Assembly: GCF_900110915.1 (NCBI RefSeq)
Contig: NZ_FOFG01000009.1
Coordinates: 120,826 to 184,825, forward strand
Source: Faunimonas pinastri
Lineage (GTDB): Bacteria > Pseudomonadota > Alphaproteobacteria > Rhizobiales > Afifellaceae
Direction: 5' to 3'
DNA length: 64,000 nucleotides
Part shown: positions 20,492 to 29,592 of the stretch, piece by piece
How the letters are laid out: every line of letters begins with the position of its first letter
How positions within the stretch are numbered: position 1 is the first letter of the stretch
The notes under the pieces: generated by a model
Seen by the model: the letters and a program-made list of their open reading frames with translations, nothing else
Databases searched by the model: none
What the model was told of the DNA's origin: nothing
Position numbers and translations under genes: made by a program

Positions 20492-21496
20492 TTATGAGAG
20501 GGACCACGCTCCCGCCAACAGTTCGAGAGAGCGGATCTTGTCGGCCGGATCGTGTGTGTAGGTCATGACGATGAGTTCGTCGGCGTCGATGGAACTGGCA
20601 AATTCTTCCATTCTTGTGCGGACGGTTTCCGGTGTGCCGACCGCCTTCACCCGAAGAAGCGATTCCGCGAAGGCTTGCTCTGCCGGAGCGATCTCCGCGG
20701 GCTCCACGGGGGGCTGAAGCTTCTGCCGATTTCCGGTCCGGACGCCGACAATCATTCTCTGAGCCGTGGTCCAGATTCGCTGCGCTTCATGCTCGGTCGA
20801 AGCCGCGACCACATTGATGCCGGCCATCACGTAGGGCCGATCGATCTGAGCCGTCGGAGCATTCGGGTCGAAAAAGGAGCGATATATTCCCAGCGTCTGG
20901 TCCAGATCGTCGGGCGAGAAATGGGAAGCGACGACGAAGGGAAGCCCGAGCTGGCCGGCAATGGAAGCACCGTCGACGCTCGAACCGAGGATCCAGATCG
21001 GGACGTGAGTTGCGGTTGAGACGCCGCCGGATATGGGAGCGCTCTTGGCGATACCGTCATCGCCAAACCATCCGGTCAGATCATAGATGTTCTTGGCGAT
21101 GGACCGGGGATCCGAGCCGGAGCGGCTCAGCATCTGCGCGGTCGTTTGATCGGTGCCAGGCGCCCTGCCAATGCCCAGGTCAATGCGACCGGGGAAGAAC
21201 CGCGCAAGCGTCCCGAACGCTTCGGCGACATGCAGGGGTGCGTGGTTCGGCAGCATGACGCCGCCGGAGCCCACCCGTATCCGCTTGGTCAGGGCAGCCG
21301 CCCGAGAAATCAGAACGGCTGTCGCACTGGCCCCGAGCAGCGGTGTGTTGTGGTGTTCAGCATACCATACGCGCTTGTAACCGAGCCGATCCGCAACCTG
21401 AGCGGCATTCATCGACGCAGACAGCGCGTCGTCGAGGGTCGCTCCTTCGGACACACTTACGAGGTCAAGGATGCTGAGAGGTACATGCTTCATCAT
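20492..21496 (-). CDS. LLM-class flavin-dependent oxidoreductase (luciferase-like)
   Basis: A 334-residue TIM-barrel enzyme of the bacterial luciferase superfamily, single-subunit YhbW-like group. Diagnostic stretches are RVWYAEHHNTP near residue 45, GSGGVMLPNHAPLHVAEAFGTL and FPGRIDLGIGRAPGTD. It uses FMN and probably a separate flavin reductase to oxidise an unknown organic substrate. The start may be either of two adjacent ATG codons at 21496 and 21493. It is divergent from a MarR regulator, with a perfect palindrome between them. Confidence 0.88.
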   Translation of the reverse strand: MMKHVPLSILDLVSVSEGATLDDALSASMNAAQVADRLGYKRVWYAEHHNTPLLGASATAVLISRAAALTKRIRVGSGGVMLPNHAPLHVAEAFGTLARFFPGRIDLGIGRAPGTDQTTAQMLSRSGSDPRSIAKNIYDLTGWFGDDGIAKSAPISGGVSTATHVPIWILGSSVDGASIAGQLGLPFVVASHFSPDDLDQTLGIYRSFFDPNAPTAQIDRPYVMAGINVVAASTEHEAQRIWTTAQRMIVGVRTGNRQKLQPPVEPAEIAPAEQAFAESLLRVKAVGTPETVRTRMEEFASSIDADELIVMTYTHDPADKIRSLELLAGAWSLS

Positions 21497-21599
21497 TTCC
21501 CGTCACCAACCGACAGCCCGGCCAGCGCCTGAAGGCCAATTCGGGCCGGACTGAGCTGGAACCGCGGTACCCATTCAATACCCGATATTTCATAGCCTA

Positions 21600-21612
21600 A
21601 GCAACAGTTGCT
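21600..21612. promoter_or_regulatory. Candidate MarR operator AGCAAC-A-GTTGCT
   Basis: A perfect 13-bp palindrome in the divergent spacer between the luciferase-like gene and the MarR gene that starts at 21663. Position and symmetry suggest binding by that regulator. Confidence 0.5.
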
Positions 21613-21662
21613 CTCGTACTATTTCGCGTGGTAGCATCATATAAAGTGGAAGGGGCAGCCCA

Positions 21663-22136
21663 TTGGCGCCGTCGCAAGCGCATCTTTACGCCTTCACCAA
21701 TGCGATCCAGCCGGTCAGGCGGGCGTGGCTTCAGGCGGCCGCAGTGGTGGCCGCCGAGAATGGTGTCTCTTTCTCCGTCGCCACCGCCATCCTGCACCTC
21801 TCCCGCATGGGAAGCGGCCTGCAGCAGAGCGCTCTGGCGGAAGAGGCGGGGGTGAACCCCGCAGCCATGCTGCGAACGCTGGACCAGGCGGAGGCCGCGG
21901 GACTGATCGAAAGGCGGGCCGTGGCCGGCGATCGTCGCGTCAAGGCGATCCATCTGCTGGCCGCAGGCGAAGCCATCGCCATCAGGCTGGAATCCAGGCT
22001 GGCGGAATTGCGCGCCGACCTTCTCCACGACGTGCCTTCGGCCGAGGTCCAGGCGGCCACCCGCCTCCTGCGCCTCTTCGAGACGCGGATCATCGAACAT
22101 CTTCAAAAGCCGAAATCCGCCCGGGGCAAATCGTGA
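21663..22136 (+). CDS. MarR family transcriptional regulator
   Basis: A 157-residue winged-helix protein with the MarR recognition region LAEEAGVNPAAMLRTLDQAE and wing ERRAVAGDRRVKAIHLLAAG. No upstream ATG exists in frame; TTG 21663 follows GGAAGGGG at a suitable distance and is taken as start. It is divergent from the luciferase-like oxidoreductase and 42 bp ahead of an alcohol dehydrogenase gene, both candidate targets. Confidence 0.82.
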   Translation: MAPSQAHLYAFTNAIQPVRRAWLQAAAVVAAENGVSFSVATAILHLSRMGSGLQQSALAEEAGVNPAAMLRTLDQAEAAGLIERRAVAGDRRVKAIHLLAAGEAIAIRLESRLAELRADLLHDVPSAEVQAATRLLRLFETRIIEHLQKPKSARGKS

Positions 22137-22178
22137 GGCCCATGGCTGTCGGACAAACCAGATCCAGAGGAACAAACG

Positions 22179-23243
22179 ATGTCGGAAGCGAATGGACATA
22201 TGTGTGCCGCGCTGTTGCGGGGGCCGGGCGATCTACAGCTTTCCTCCGTTGCGCGCCCCGTTCCCCAGCCGGGCGAGGTGCTGCTGAAGGTTCTGGCCGC
22301 GGGCGTTTGCCAGACCGACGTCCATATCCGCCACGCCACGGATAGCCGGACCCCGGATGGAACGATCCTCGGCCACGAGATCGCGGGAGAGATCGTGGAA
22401 CTCGGCGCCGGCGTGCTGGAATGGACGACGGGCGAGCGTGTCGTGGTCCATCCCTGCTGGTCCTGCGGCAAGTGCCGCACCTGCATGGCCGGGCGCGAAA
22501 ACGAGTGCCGGGCGACCGGCGGACGTCTGCAGCCCCCGATGACCCCCGGCGTGACGACGAACGGAGGCATGGCCGCCTATGTGGTGGCGCCCGCACGGAC
22601 GCTGTTCCCGATCGGCGATCTGGATCCGGCCCTCGCCGCTCCCCTCACCGACGCCGGGCTGACGCCCTACCATGCCATCATGTCGTGCCGTGAACTGCTG
22701 ACGCCTGGATCGACCGTGGTGGTGATCGGACTGGGCGGCCTCGGCAACATGGCGCTGCAGATCCTGCGCGCCCTCACGGCGAGCAGGATCGTCGCCATGG
22801 ATCGCTCCCAGGGCGCGATGGACGCGAGCCGGGAATGGGCCGATGCGGTCCTCAGTTCGGATGAGACGGCCGTGCAGTCCGTCCTGGACATGACCGGCGG
22901 CTACGGCGCGGACGTCGTCCTCGATTTCGTCGGCATCGATGCCACCATGCAGATGGCCGTGGAGATGATCGGACGTGGCGGCGCCATCCGTGTCGTGGGG
23001 CTTTCCGGCGGGACGTATACCTTCATGGCGCGCTCCGCAGGCAATCCACTGCCGCGCGGCGTGACGATCATGTGCCCGTACAGCGGAACCTACAACGACC
23101 TGTCCGAGGTGCTGGCGCTCGCGCGCGCCGGGGCCATCCGGCCGATCGTCAACCGGTTCTCCCTGACCGATGCCCTGTCGGCGCTCGACAAGCTGCAGGC
23201 GGGGGAAATCCAGGGACGGGCCGTCCTCGTTCCCGGCGCATAG
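22179..23243 (+). CDS. Zinc-dependent alcohol dehydrogenase
   Basis: A 354-residue medium-chain dehydrogenase. Catalytic zinc ligands lie in GVCQTDVH and GHEIAGE; the structural loop is CGKCRTCMAGRENEC with four cysteines; the dinucleotide fold is VVIGLGGLGNMALQ. It differs from the ADH at 18422 (which pairs with an ALDH), so substrates probably differ. Start ATG 22179 follows AGAGGAACAAACG. It may be cotranscribed with the MarR gene before it. Confidence 0.88.
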   Translation: MSEANGHMCAALLRGPGDLQLSSVARPVPQPGEVLLKVLAAGVCQTDVHIRHATDSRTPDGTILGHEIAGEIVELGAGVLEWTTGERVVVHPCWSCGKCRTCMAGRENECRATGGRLQPPMTPGVTTNGGMAAYVVAPARTLFPIGDLDPALAAPLTDAGLTPYHAIMSCRELLTPGSTVVVIGLGGLGNMALQILRALTASRIVAMDRSQGAMDASREWADAVLSSDETAVQSVLDMTGGYGADVVLDFVGIDATMQMAVEMIGRGGAIRVVGLSGGTYTFMARSAGNPLPRGVTIMCPYSGTYNDLSEVLALARAGAIRPIVNRFSLTDALSALDKLQAGEIQGRAVLVPGA

Positions 23244-23259
23244 GCGGCCTTCCTGCACG

Positions 23260-23280
23260 GGGGCGGCTCGACGCCGCCCC
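23260..23280. terminator. GC-rich hairpin between convergent genes
   Basis: GGGGCGGC pairs with GCCGCCCC around TCGAC, in the 48-bp gap between the ADH and the Bcr/CflA genes. There is no T-run, so termination on either strand is only probable. Confidence 0.45.
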
Positions 23281-23291
23281 GAACGCGAGGG

Positions 23292-24503
23292 TTATCCAGC
23301 CCGCCGCGCGGCGATCCAGAACGATGCCTGAGCCAGCAATCCGGCGATCGTGAGCACCAGGGCCGCGGCAAGGGCGGGGCTGCTTCCAAGCCCCGCCAGC
23401 GACGTGCAGATGGCACCGATCGCCATCTGGGTGAACCCATAGAGCCCGGAAGCCGAGCCTGCGACGAAGGGGTTCACGCTCATGGCTTCGGCAAGGGCCG
23501 CTGGAGAGGCGATGCCGGCTCCGAAGGTGAAGATCGCCATGGTCGCCACGGTCAGCGGAACGTTGAGGTGCCCCGTGACGACGCAGAGCAGGAACGCAGC
23601 CGCACCCAGGCAACTCAGAACGTTGCCCCGCACGAGGAGCCGGTTGATCGGCATCCGGCCTGCCAGGCGGCTGGCGGTCAGGCTCCCGAGCCACAAGCCC
23701 GCGATGTTGATGGCGAGGTAGAAACCGACCTCCCGGGCCGGGCGATGCATCTGATTGATGAAGATGAACGGCGCCGCTCCGATGAAGGCATACATCGAAG
23801 TCGTGGCGCAGGCCCCGCCGACGGAATAGCCGAGAAAGGCGCGAGACCCCAGCAGTTGTCGGTAGTTGCGCAGGACGGTGCGGGTATCGTGGCCCGCGCC
23901 GGTGCTGGTTTCCGGCAGGATGCGCCAGGTCAGGAGCAGGTTCGCGACACCCAGCAGGCAAAGCGCCACGAAGATGGAGCGCCAGCCAGCCGTGCTGGCG
24001 AGCGCCGTGCCGATCAGCGGGGCGATACCCGGGCCGAGGGTCACCATCAGGTTCATCAGCGCGAGCCGCTGCGTCGCGTTGGCGGTGCCGGAACTATCAC
24101 GAACGATCGCGCGTCCGAGCACCAGCCCGGCGCAGCCACCGAGCGCCTGGAAGAGCCGTGCCGCGATCAGCGCATGCACCGTCGGGGCGACAAGCGCCGC
24201 AAAGCCCGCGCCGGCATAGAGGATCATGCCGAAGATCAGCACCTTGCGCCGGCCGAAATGATCGGAAATCGGCCCATAGACCAGCTGCCCGACGGCAAGC
24301 CCGAGGATGTAGAAACTCACGGTGAGCTGCATCGAGCCGGCGCTCGCGCCAAGATCCGCCGCGGCCTGCGGCAGGGCCGGCACGAAGATATGCATCGCCA
24401 GCGTGCCGCTGAAGGTGATCAGCGCGAGCAGCCAGAGCGGCGGCGGAGCGGCTCTGCTCGGTGGGGCCGAGGCATCGGCGGCGGCGGTCAAATCCAGGCT
24501 CAT
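23292..24503 (-). CDS. Multidrug efflux MFS transporter, Bcr/CflA family
   Basis: A 403-residue, 12-helix drug:H+ antiporter. The start of helix 2 and loop 2-3 read LAVGQLVYGPISDHFGRRKVL, the MFS and Bcr/CflA signature, and helix 5 has the antiporter motif (LGPGIAPLIGTALA). It overlaps the upstream MarR gene by four bases, forming a regulator-exporter operon. Substrates of relatives include bicyclomycin and chloramphenicol-like compounds; here unknown. Confidence 0.88.
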   Translation of the reverse strand: MSLDLTAAADASAPPSRAAPPPLWLLALITFSGTLAMHIFVPALPQAAADLGASAGSMQLTVSFYILGLAVGQLVYGPISDHFGRRKVLIFGMILYAGAGFAALVAPTVHALIAARLFQALGGCAGLVLGRAIVRDSSGTANATQRLALMNLMVTLGPGIAPLIGTALASTAGWRSIFVALCLLGVANLLLTWRILPETSTGAGHDTRTVLRNYRQLLGSRAFLGYSVGGACATTSMYAFIGAAPFIFINQMHRPAREVGFYLAINIAGLWLGSLTASRLAGRMPINRLLVRGNVLSCLGAAAFLLCVVTGHLNVPLTVATMAIFTFGAGIASPAALAEAMSVNPFVAGSASGLYGFTQMAIGAICTSLAGLGSSPALAAALVLTIAGLLAQASFWIAARRAG

Positions 24504-24973
24504 GCGGGTTCATCGCTCCTGTCGTTGAGCGCGGAGAGAAACTGACACACCTGCCCCAGAACCTCGCTGGCGGCGGCGAGGTCGTTTTCCGGAATGGCGC
24601 CGAGGATCTCCTCCCGCACTTCCTGGGAAACTCCCTCCACCCGGGCGACGAGGTCCCGGCCGGCTTCGGTGAGGAGGATTGTCTTGGACCGGCGGTCGTC
24701 GCCGCCTTCCCGCCGATCGATCAATCCAGCCTCCTGCAGCCCGTGCAGGATCCGTACCACCGAGGTGCTGTCGAGGAAGAGGGACGCGGCGAGATCCTTC
24801 TGGCGGATCGGCGCGGTGGTGCGGGCAAGATGGAGAAGCGGCAACCATGTCGCCTCCGTCAGGCCGAACGCCTTCAGGCGAAGGTCCACGGCGCGGCGCC
24901 ATTGCCGCGCCGCCAGCGCGACCCGCGCGGCGAACTGGTCCCGCGTGGCGGAAGGGGATGAACGATCCTGCAT
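24500..24973 (-). CDS. MarR family transcriptional regulator
   Basis: A 157-residue MarR protein: ATWLPLLHLARTTAPIRQKDL precedes the recognition helix region LFLDSTSVVRILHGLQEAG, and the wing is GGDDRRSKTILLTEAG. It probably autoregulates the operon it forms with the Bcr/CflA exporter. Upstream bases 24985-25013 contain loose symmetry (AGATG...CATCT and TTGG-CAAA-CCAA) that could be its operator, but neither element is convincing alone. Confidence 0.87.
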   Translation of the reverse strand: MQDRSSPSATRDQFAARVALAARQWRRAVDLRLKAFGLTEATWLPLLHLARTTAPIRQKDLAASLFLDSTSVVRILHGLQEAGLIDRREGGDDRRSKTILLTEAGRDLVARVEGVSQEVREEILGAIPENDLAAASEVLGQVCQFLSALNDRSDEPA

Positions 24974-25071
24974 GGCGGCCAGTTAGATGCTAAATCATCT
25001 GTTGGCAAACCAATTATCCTACATTCCTCACCGTGCCGCCTCGGGTGAGGCGGAGGACGCGGCGGCGGCGA

Positions 25072-25790
25072 TCATGCAAGGGCCTCTTCGGTGACGGGGC
25101 TGTCGATCGGACGAACGATCGTCGGGTTCAACCAGAGTTCGATGGCGGCGAGGATGCGCGTCAGGACGACGTTCAGCAGCAGGTAAAGCGCTCCGGCGAC
25201 GACGAAGACCTCCGTGACGCGGTAGGTCTCGGAAATCAGCTTGGCCGCCACGCCGGTGATCTCCATGAGCGTGATGATGGACGCCAGCGATGTCGCCTTC
25301 ACCATGGAGATGAACTCGTTGCCGTATGCGGGCAGCGCCTGACGCACCGCGAGTGGCAGCACGATGCGGCGGAACGTCAGGAGCCGGGACATGCCGCACG
25401 CCCGCGCCGCCTCGATCTGCCCGGAACCGACGGAGAGAAGCCCGCCCCGGATGATCTCCGAGCCATAGGCGGCGGTATTCAGGGCAAGGGCCAGAACGGC
25501 GCACCAATAGGGCTCGCGCAGAAACGGCCAGAGAAGGCTGTGCCGCACGGCCGGAAACTGCCCGAGACCGTAATAGATCAGGAAAAGCTGGACCAGGAGC
25601 GGCGTGCCCCGCCAGACGAAGACATAAGCCCGCGCAGGCCACGCGAGCAGAATGCTGCCCGAGAGACGGCACATGGCAAGCGCCAGCGCGAGGATCACGC
25701 CGCAGAGGATTGCGGAGAACGCCAGCTCAGGGTGAGCGGAACGGCTGGAAGCAGGGTCAGCAACGTCTGCCAGGCGAATGCGAAATCCAT
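25072..25790 (-). pseudogene. Frameshifted amino-acid ABC transporter permease (HisM/GltK type)
   Basis: The ATG at 25790 opens MDFAFAWQTLLTLLPAVPLTL, then the frame is lost. One base later in phase the text continues as ELAFSAILCGVILALALA and on to a normal permease end at 25072, including the EAA-loop region (RACGMSRLLTFRRIVLPLAV). A single missing G near 25728 explains it: with it restored the gene would encode 239 residues, the usual size. It starts at TGATG on the stop of the partner permease. Without correction only an N-truncated protein lacking the first helix could be made from an internal ATG (25698). Confidence 0.85.
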
Positions 25791-26509
25791 CACGCCCTCC
25801 TCGTGCCGCGTGAGAGCCGCGCTTCGGACCGGCCGAAAACCAGGCCGGAGGCGCAGGAGATCAGGAGGTAGATCATCGCCGCGATGAGGTAGAAATCGAA
25901 CGGCAGCCTCGTCGATCCGGCGGCGATCTGGGTCTGCCGCATCAGCTCCACCGCACCCGTGACCGAGACCAGCGCCGATTCCTTCAGGACCACCTGCCAG
26001 ACATTCCCGAGACCCGGAAGCGAATGCCGCAGGGTCAGCGGCACGATGATGCGCCTGAGCTTGAGCATGCCGGGCATGCCGTAGGCCGTGGCAGCTTCCA
26101 GTTCACCCTTCGAGACAGCGAGGAAACCGCCCCTCAGCACTTCCGTCTGCTGCGCACCGGACGTGATGCCCACCGCGAGCGCGCCGGCGAGGAAGCCCGG
26201 CACGCCGACGAAACCCTGCGCTCCCATCAGCCGCGCGACCGCCGAGATCAGGGCGCTGCCGCCGAAATAGATGAGATAGATCACCAGGAGATCGGGAATG
26301 CCGCGCAAGGTCGTCGTGTAGACCTCGGCGACGATCCGCGCGGTCCGGCCGCCGGACACTTTGGCCCATGCGCCGATAACGCCGATCGCCGCCCCGATGG
26401 CGTAGCCCGAGACGGCGATCAGCACGGTGACCGCCGTGCCGGAGAGCAGGAAGTAACCCCAGCCGTCCGGTCCGAAGCTGATGAGGTCGATAAGGTCAGG
26501 ACGATCCAT
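25790..26509 (-). CDS. Amino-acid ABC transporter permease (HisQ type)
   Basis: A 239-residue inner-membrane subunit of a polar amino-acid importer. GTAVTVLIAVSGYAIGAAIG is the first helix and AATAYGMPGMLKLRRIIVPLTL the EAA loop that contacts the ATPase. ATG 26509 (MDRPDLIDLI) is chosen because GGAGG lies eight bases upstream; a GTG at 26524 is in frame but lacks a site. Its partner permease is frameshifted and there is no ATP-binding subunit gene in the neighbourhood. Confidence 0.88.
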   Translation of the reverse strand: MDRPDLIDLISFGPDGWGYFLLSGTAVTVLIAVSGYAIGAAIGVIGAWAKVSGGRTARIVAEVYTTTLRGIPDLLVIYLIYFGGSALISAVARLMGAQGFVGVPGFLAGALAVGITSGAQQTEVLRGGFLAVSKGELEAATAYGMPGMLKLRRIIVPLTLRHSLPGLGNVWQVVLKESALVSVTGAVELMRQTQIAAGSTRLPFDFYLIAAMIYLLISCASGLVFGRSEARLSRGTRRA

Positions 26510-27016
26510 CAGGGCATCCTCCACTCATGCCGCGGTTGCCGGCGATGCGGCGGGAACTGCGAAGCGCGGAACGTCCGGTTGCATCCACGCGAACCTGAAA
26601 TCGACGTTTCTTTTTCATGGTTGCTCCTCCCAGGATCGAACCGAAGGCGGGGGTTGGGCCGAACAGGCGTAAGTGGTTCTTCCCGCCGACCGGGGCGCGA
26701 CATGACGAACCCGCCGGAGCGGAACGGAGGCACGACACCCGGCCGGAAGCCTGCCGTTCTCTCCGCAGCCCCCCCCCCAGGCAAGCCCCTCAAGCAACTC
26801 CCAGCCGGCCTCCGAGCAGCCTTTCGGCAGCCTTTGGCCAAGGATCCTTCAGTCCCTCTACGTTGCCGGAGAGCTGTCATCCACCCTGTTCTCGTTCTCA
26901 TATGAGAACACCATTCTGCTTTTCGCCATTATGCCGCTGGCTAGTATGGTCGTCGGTCTGGGTCGCGGGCTCGCCGTCGCCTGATGATCATCAAGAGGTT
27001 TTCGAGGAGATACGAC
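26510..27016. other. Long divergent intergenic region with a 16-bp perfect palindrome
   Basis: About 500 bp between the permease gene and the binding-protein gene, with no convincing gene. It contains a run of nine C at about 26770 and the perfect palindrome GTTCTCATATGAGAAC at 26894-26909, about 108 bp before the binding-protein start. The palindrome may be an operator of a GntR-, MarR- or IclR-like regulator; the protein is not identified. Confidence 0.55.
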
Positions 27017-27859
27017 GTGCGTAACAGGAAGTGGGCGGTGACGCTGATGTCCGCTCTGGCGCTGGGCCTTTGCTCATCCGGGATCGCGGTCGCCAAGGAG
27101 TGGAAGGCCGTGACGATCGGCGTGGAGGGCGCGTTCCCGCCGTTCAACGGCATGACGGCCACCGGGCAGGTCGAGGGCTACGACATCGATGTCGCTCACG
27201 AAGTCTGCCGGCGCGCGACGCTCGACTGCAAGATCGTGGCGCAGGACTGGGACAGCCAGATCCCGTCCCTGCTGGCCGGCAAGTTCGACGCCGTGCTGAC
27301 AATGGGGCCGAACCCGAAGCGCCGGGAGGTGATCGATTTCAGCGATCCCTATGCCGTCACGCCCAACAGCTTCCTGGTCGATGCGAGCGGGCCGCTGGCC
27401 AACCTTCCGCATACGGGCGAGCGGGTGAATGTCGACCAGCCGGAAGGCAAGAAGGTGCTGGAGGAGTTGCAGAAGGCGCTCAAGGGGACGACGATCGGCG
27501 CGGCGCTCTCGACGAGCCAGCTGCAATTCTCCGAAGACAACTTCAAGGATGCGCAGGTCCGCAGCTACAAGTCGTCCGAGCAGAGCCAGCTGGATCTGGA
27601 ATCCGGCCGCATCGACGCGCAGTTCGACAACATCGTCTTCGTCACGGATCGCGCGGCCAAGAGCAACGGCGCGCTGAAGGCGAGCGGACCCTTCCTCTCC
27701 GGCAGCATCATGGCGACCGATGTCTGCTTCGGTATCCGCAAGAACGAGCCGGATCTGAAGACGATACTCGACAAGGCCATTGAGGAGGCCCGCGCCGACG
27801 GGACGCTGGAGAAGCTGTCCCAGAAATGGTTCAAGACCGACGTGAGCCCCAAGGGCTGA
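27017..27859 (+). CDS. Amino-acid ABC transporter substrate-binding protein
   Basis: A 280-residue periplasmic SBP_bac_3 protein of the ArgT/HisJ group. It has a signal peptide (RNRKWAVTLMSALALGLCSS...VAK), then IGVEGAFPPFNGMTATGQVEGYDIDVA, the ligand-cleft signature of this family, and DAVLTMGPNPKRREVIDFSDPY. GTG 27017 with GAGGAG seven bases upstream is preferred over ATG 26984. It is divergent from the two permeases and ends in a strong terminator. The ATPase is missing here, so function would need one encoded elsewhere. Confidence 0.88.
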   Translation: MRNRKWAVTLMSALALGLCSSGIAVAKEWKAVTIGVEGAFPPFNGMTATGQVEGYDIDVAHEVCRRATLDCKIVAQDWDSQIPSLLAGKFDAVLTMGPNPKRREVIDFSDPYAVTPNSFLVDASGPLANLPHTGERVNVDQPEGKKVLEELQKALKGTTIGAALSTSQLQFSEDNFKDAQVRSYKSSEQSQLDLESGRIDAQFDNIVFVTDRAAKSNGALKASGPFLSGSIMATDVCFGIRKNEPDLKTILDKAIEEARADGTLEKLSQKWFKTDVSPKG

Positions 27860-27862
27860 ACG

Positions 27863-27891
27863 AAAAGGGCGGCCCCGGGGCCGCCCTTTTT
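27863..27891 (+). terminator. Rho-independent terminator after the amino-acid binding protein
   Basis: A perfect 14-bp stem, AAAAGGGCGGCCCC with GGGGCCGCCCTTTT, followed by a T. Because the stem is flanked by A and T tracts on both sides it can also stop transcription arriving from the convergent deacetylase-like gene. Confidence 0.9.
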
Positions 27892-27904
27892 GTCTTCGGC
27901 AGGT

Positions 27905-28816
27905 TTACCCCGCAGTCCTCGCATGGCGCACCACATCCGCATGCGTGGCGAACCAGACGCCCTCATGGCCGCGGATGTAGTCGACCAGCTCTTCCAGAAG
28001 CCACATGCGCGAGCGATGACCGATGATGTCGGGGTGCATCGTGACCTGGAAAATGCCCCCCTCGCGATAGGCGCCGTCGAACTCGCGCTTGAAGATATCG
28101 AGGATGTCGGAAGGTGCGATATGCGGCCGCAAGCCCGCCCATCTGTCCATCAGAAGGTAGGCCGCGTCGTCGCGTATCCATTCCACGGGGAGCTCGACGA
28201 CCCCGGTCGGCTCGCCCCCCATCAGAAGCTCGTAGCAATCGACATCCGCCATCAGGGAGGAATCGTAGAGGAGCCCCATCTCCCGAGTGATGGCGAGTGT
28301 ATTGGGGCTGAAATCCCAGGACGGCGTGCGGATGCCGACCGGGCGCATGCCGGTGATCGTTTCCAGCACATCGGCCGCGCGGAACTGCAGATCCCGCTCG
28401 TCGGCGGCTTCCAGCAGCGTGTTGCGCTCATGGATCCAGCCATGCAGGGCGACCTCGTGCCCCTCCACGACATGGCTGCGCTGCTCGTCCGGATAGAGCA
28501 TGGCCGAGACCGCCGGGACGAAGAACGTGGCCTTGATGCCATGCCGATCGAGCAGCGCGCGGATACGGGGCACGCCCTGCCGCGCACCATACTGCCCCTG
28601 CGCCATCACCCCGATCGACCGGCCGCCATCACGAAGCTCGCCCGTCTCGTGGTCGCTGTCGAACGAGAACGCCACGGCGCACCGCGCGCCGTCCTTCCAG
28701 CTTGCGGGCTTCAGCGTCTTCCCGGCCCGAACACCGTCCACCACGCCGCGCCAGCGCTCTTCCGGCCACTGCCAGGGCTTCAGATCCGTGTCACTCACCG
28801 TCGCGTCCCGCGTCAT
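27905..28816 (-). CDS. Polysaccharide deacetylase family hydrolase (PuuE / cyclic-imidase-like)
   Basis: A 303-residue NodB-fold enzyme. The metal/catalytic site is visible as FSFDSDHETG (Asp53, Asp55) and HGWIH (His125, His129). These features match the branch that includes cyclic-imide hydrolases and allantoinase PuuE rather than chitin deacetylases; choice of substrate is inference. There is no signal peptide, so it is cytoplasmic and unlikely to act on cell wall. ATG 28816 overlaps the stop of the upstream SDR gene by four bases, so the two are coupled, under the IclR gene upstream. Confidence 0.82.
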   Translation of the reverse strand: MTRDATVSDTDLKPWQWPEERWRGVVDGVRAGKTLKPASWKDGARCAVAFSFDSDHETGELRDGGRSIGVMAQGQYGARQGVPRIRALLDRHGIKATFFVPAVSAMLYPDEQRSHVVEGHEVALHGWIHERNTLLEAADERDLQFRAADVLETITGMRPVGIRTPSWDFSPNTLAITREMGLLYDSSLMADVDCYELLMGGEPTGVVELPVEWIRDDAAYLLMDRWAGLRPHIAPSDILDIFKREFDGAYREGGIFQVTMHPDIIGHRSRMWLLEELVDYIRGHEGVWFATHADVVRHARTAG

Positions 28817-29580
28817 GCCTTCGGCCCACCGCTCACGGACAAGACCTGTCCCGTGATCCAGCTGGCGAACGGGGAACTCAGGAACAGTACCGCGTTTGCG
28901 ATGTCTTCCGGCTCGCCCAGCCGGCGAAGGGGAATGCCTGCGATCATGTCCGCCTGCCCCGCTTCCCCGTAAGAGGCCCACTGGCGCTCGTAATCGGGGC
29001 TCGTGCGCAGAAATCCGGGCGCCACGGCGTTCACGTTGATACCGTACGGTCCCAGTTCGTGGCCGAGCTGTCGAACCAGACCGATCTGCGCCGCCTTCGC
29101 GCTGGCATAGGCCTGGATGCCGGTGAGGCTGACACCCAGCCCCGCACCGCTGGAGATCACCACGATCTTGCCGGAGCGCCGCCGCTTCATGCCGGCGGCC
29201 GCGGCGCGGGAAACCAGGAAGGCGCCATCCGTGTTGACGGCATAGATGCGCCGCCAGTCCGCCAGCGAGACCTCCTCGACGGGCCGCTGCGCCTGGCCGA
29301 GAACGCCGCCGGCGACATGGACCAGCACATCGGGGCCGTGCGCGCCGAAACGCTCGAAGCAACGCGCTATGTCGGCCTCGTCGGTCACGTCCAGCAAAGC
29401 CGTTTCCACGCGCCCGCCCTGCGCGCCTTCGATCCGGCCCAGGCGCTCCAGCTCCGTCGACAGCACGTCTGTGGCCGTCACCTCGGCGCCTCCGGCGGCG
29501 AACGCTTCGACGATGGCGCGGCCGATCCCGCGCGCGGCACCGGTGACCAGCACCCGCTTGCCTTCAAACTCGATATTCAA
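28813..29580 (-). CDS. SDR family NAD(P)-dependent oxidoreductase
   Basis: A 255-residue short-chain dehydrogenase: cofactor loop TGAARGIGRAIVEAF, catalytic serine in ISSGAGLGVS and YASAK. It is the middle gene of the IclR-SDR-deacetylase operon. An SDR paired with a cyclic imidase-like hydrolase suggests a catabolic pathway for a cyclic nitrogen compound or sugar derivative, not resolved here. Confidence 0.87.
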   Translation of the reverse strand: MNIEFEGKRVLVTGAARGIGRAIVEAFAAGGAEVTATDVLSTELERLGRIEGAQGGRVETALLDVTDEADIARCFERFGAHGPDVLVHVAGGVLGQAQRPVEEVSLADWRRIYAVNTDGAFLVSRAAAAGMKRRRSGKIVVISSGAGLGVSLTGIQAYASAKAAQIGLVRQLGHELGPYGINVNAVAPGFLRTSPDYERQWASYGEAGQADMIAGIPLRRLGEPEDIANAVLFLSSPFASWITGQVLSVSGGPKA

Positions 29581-29592
29581 TTCAGTCTCCCT

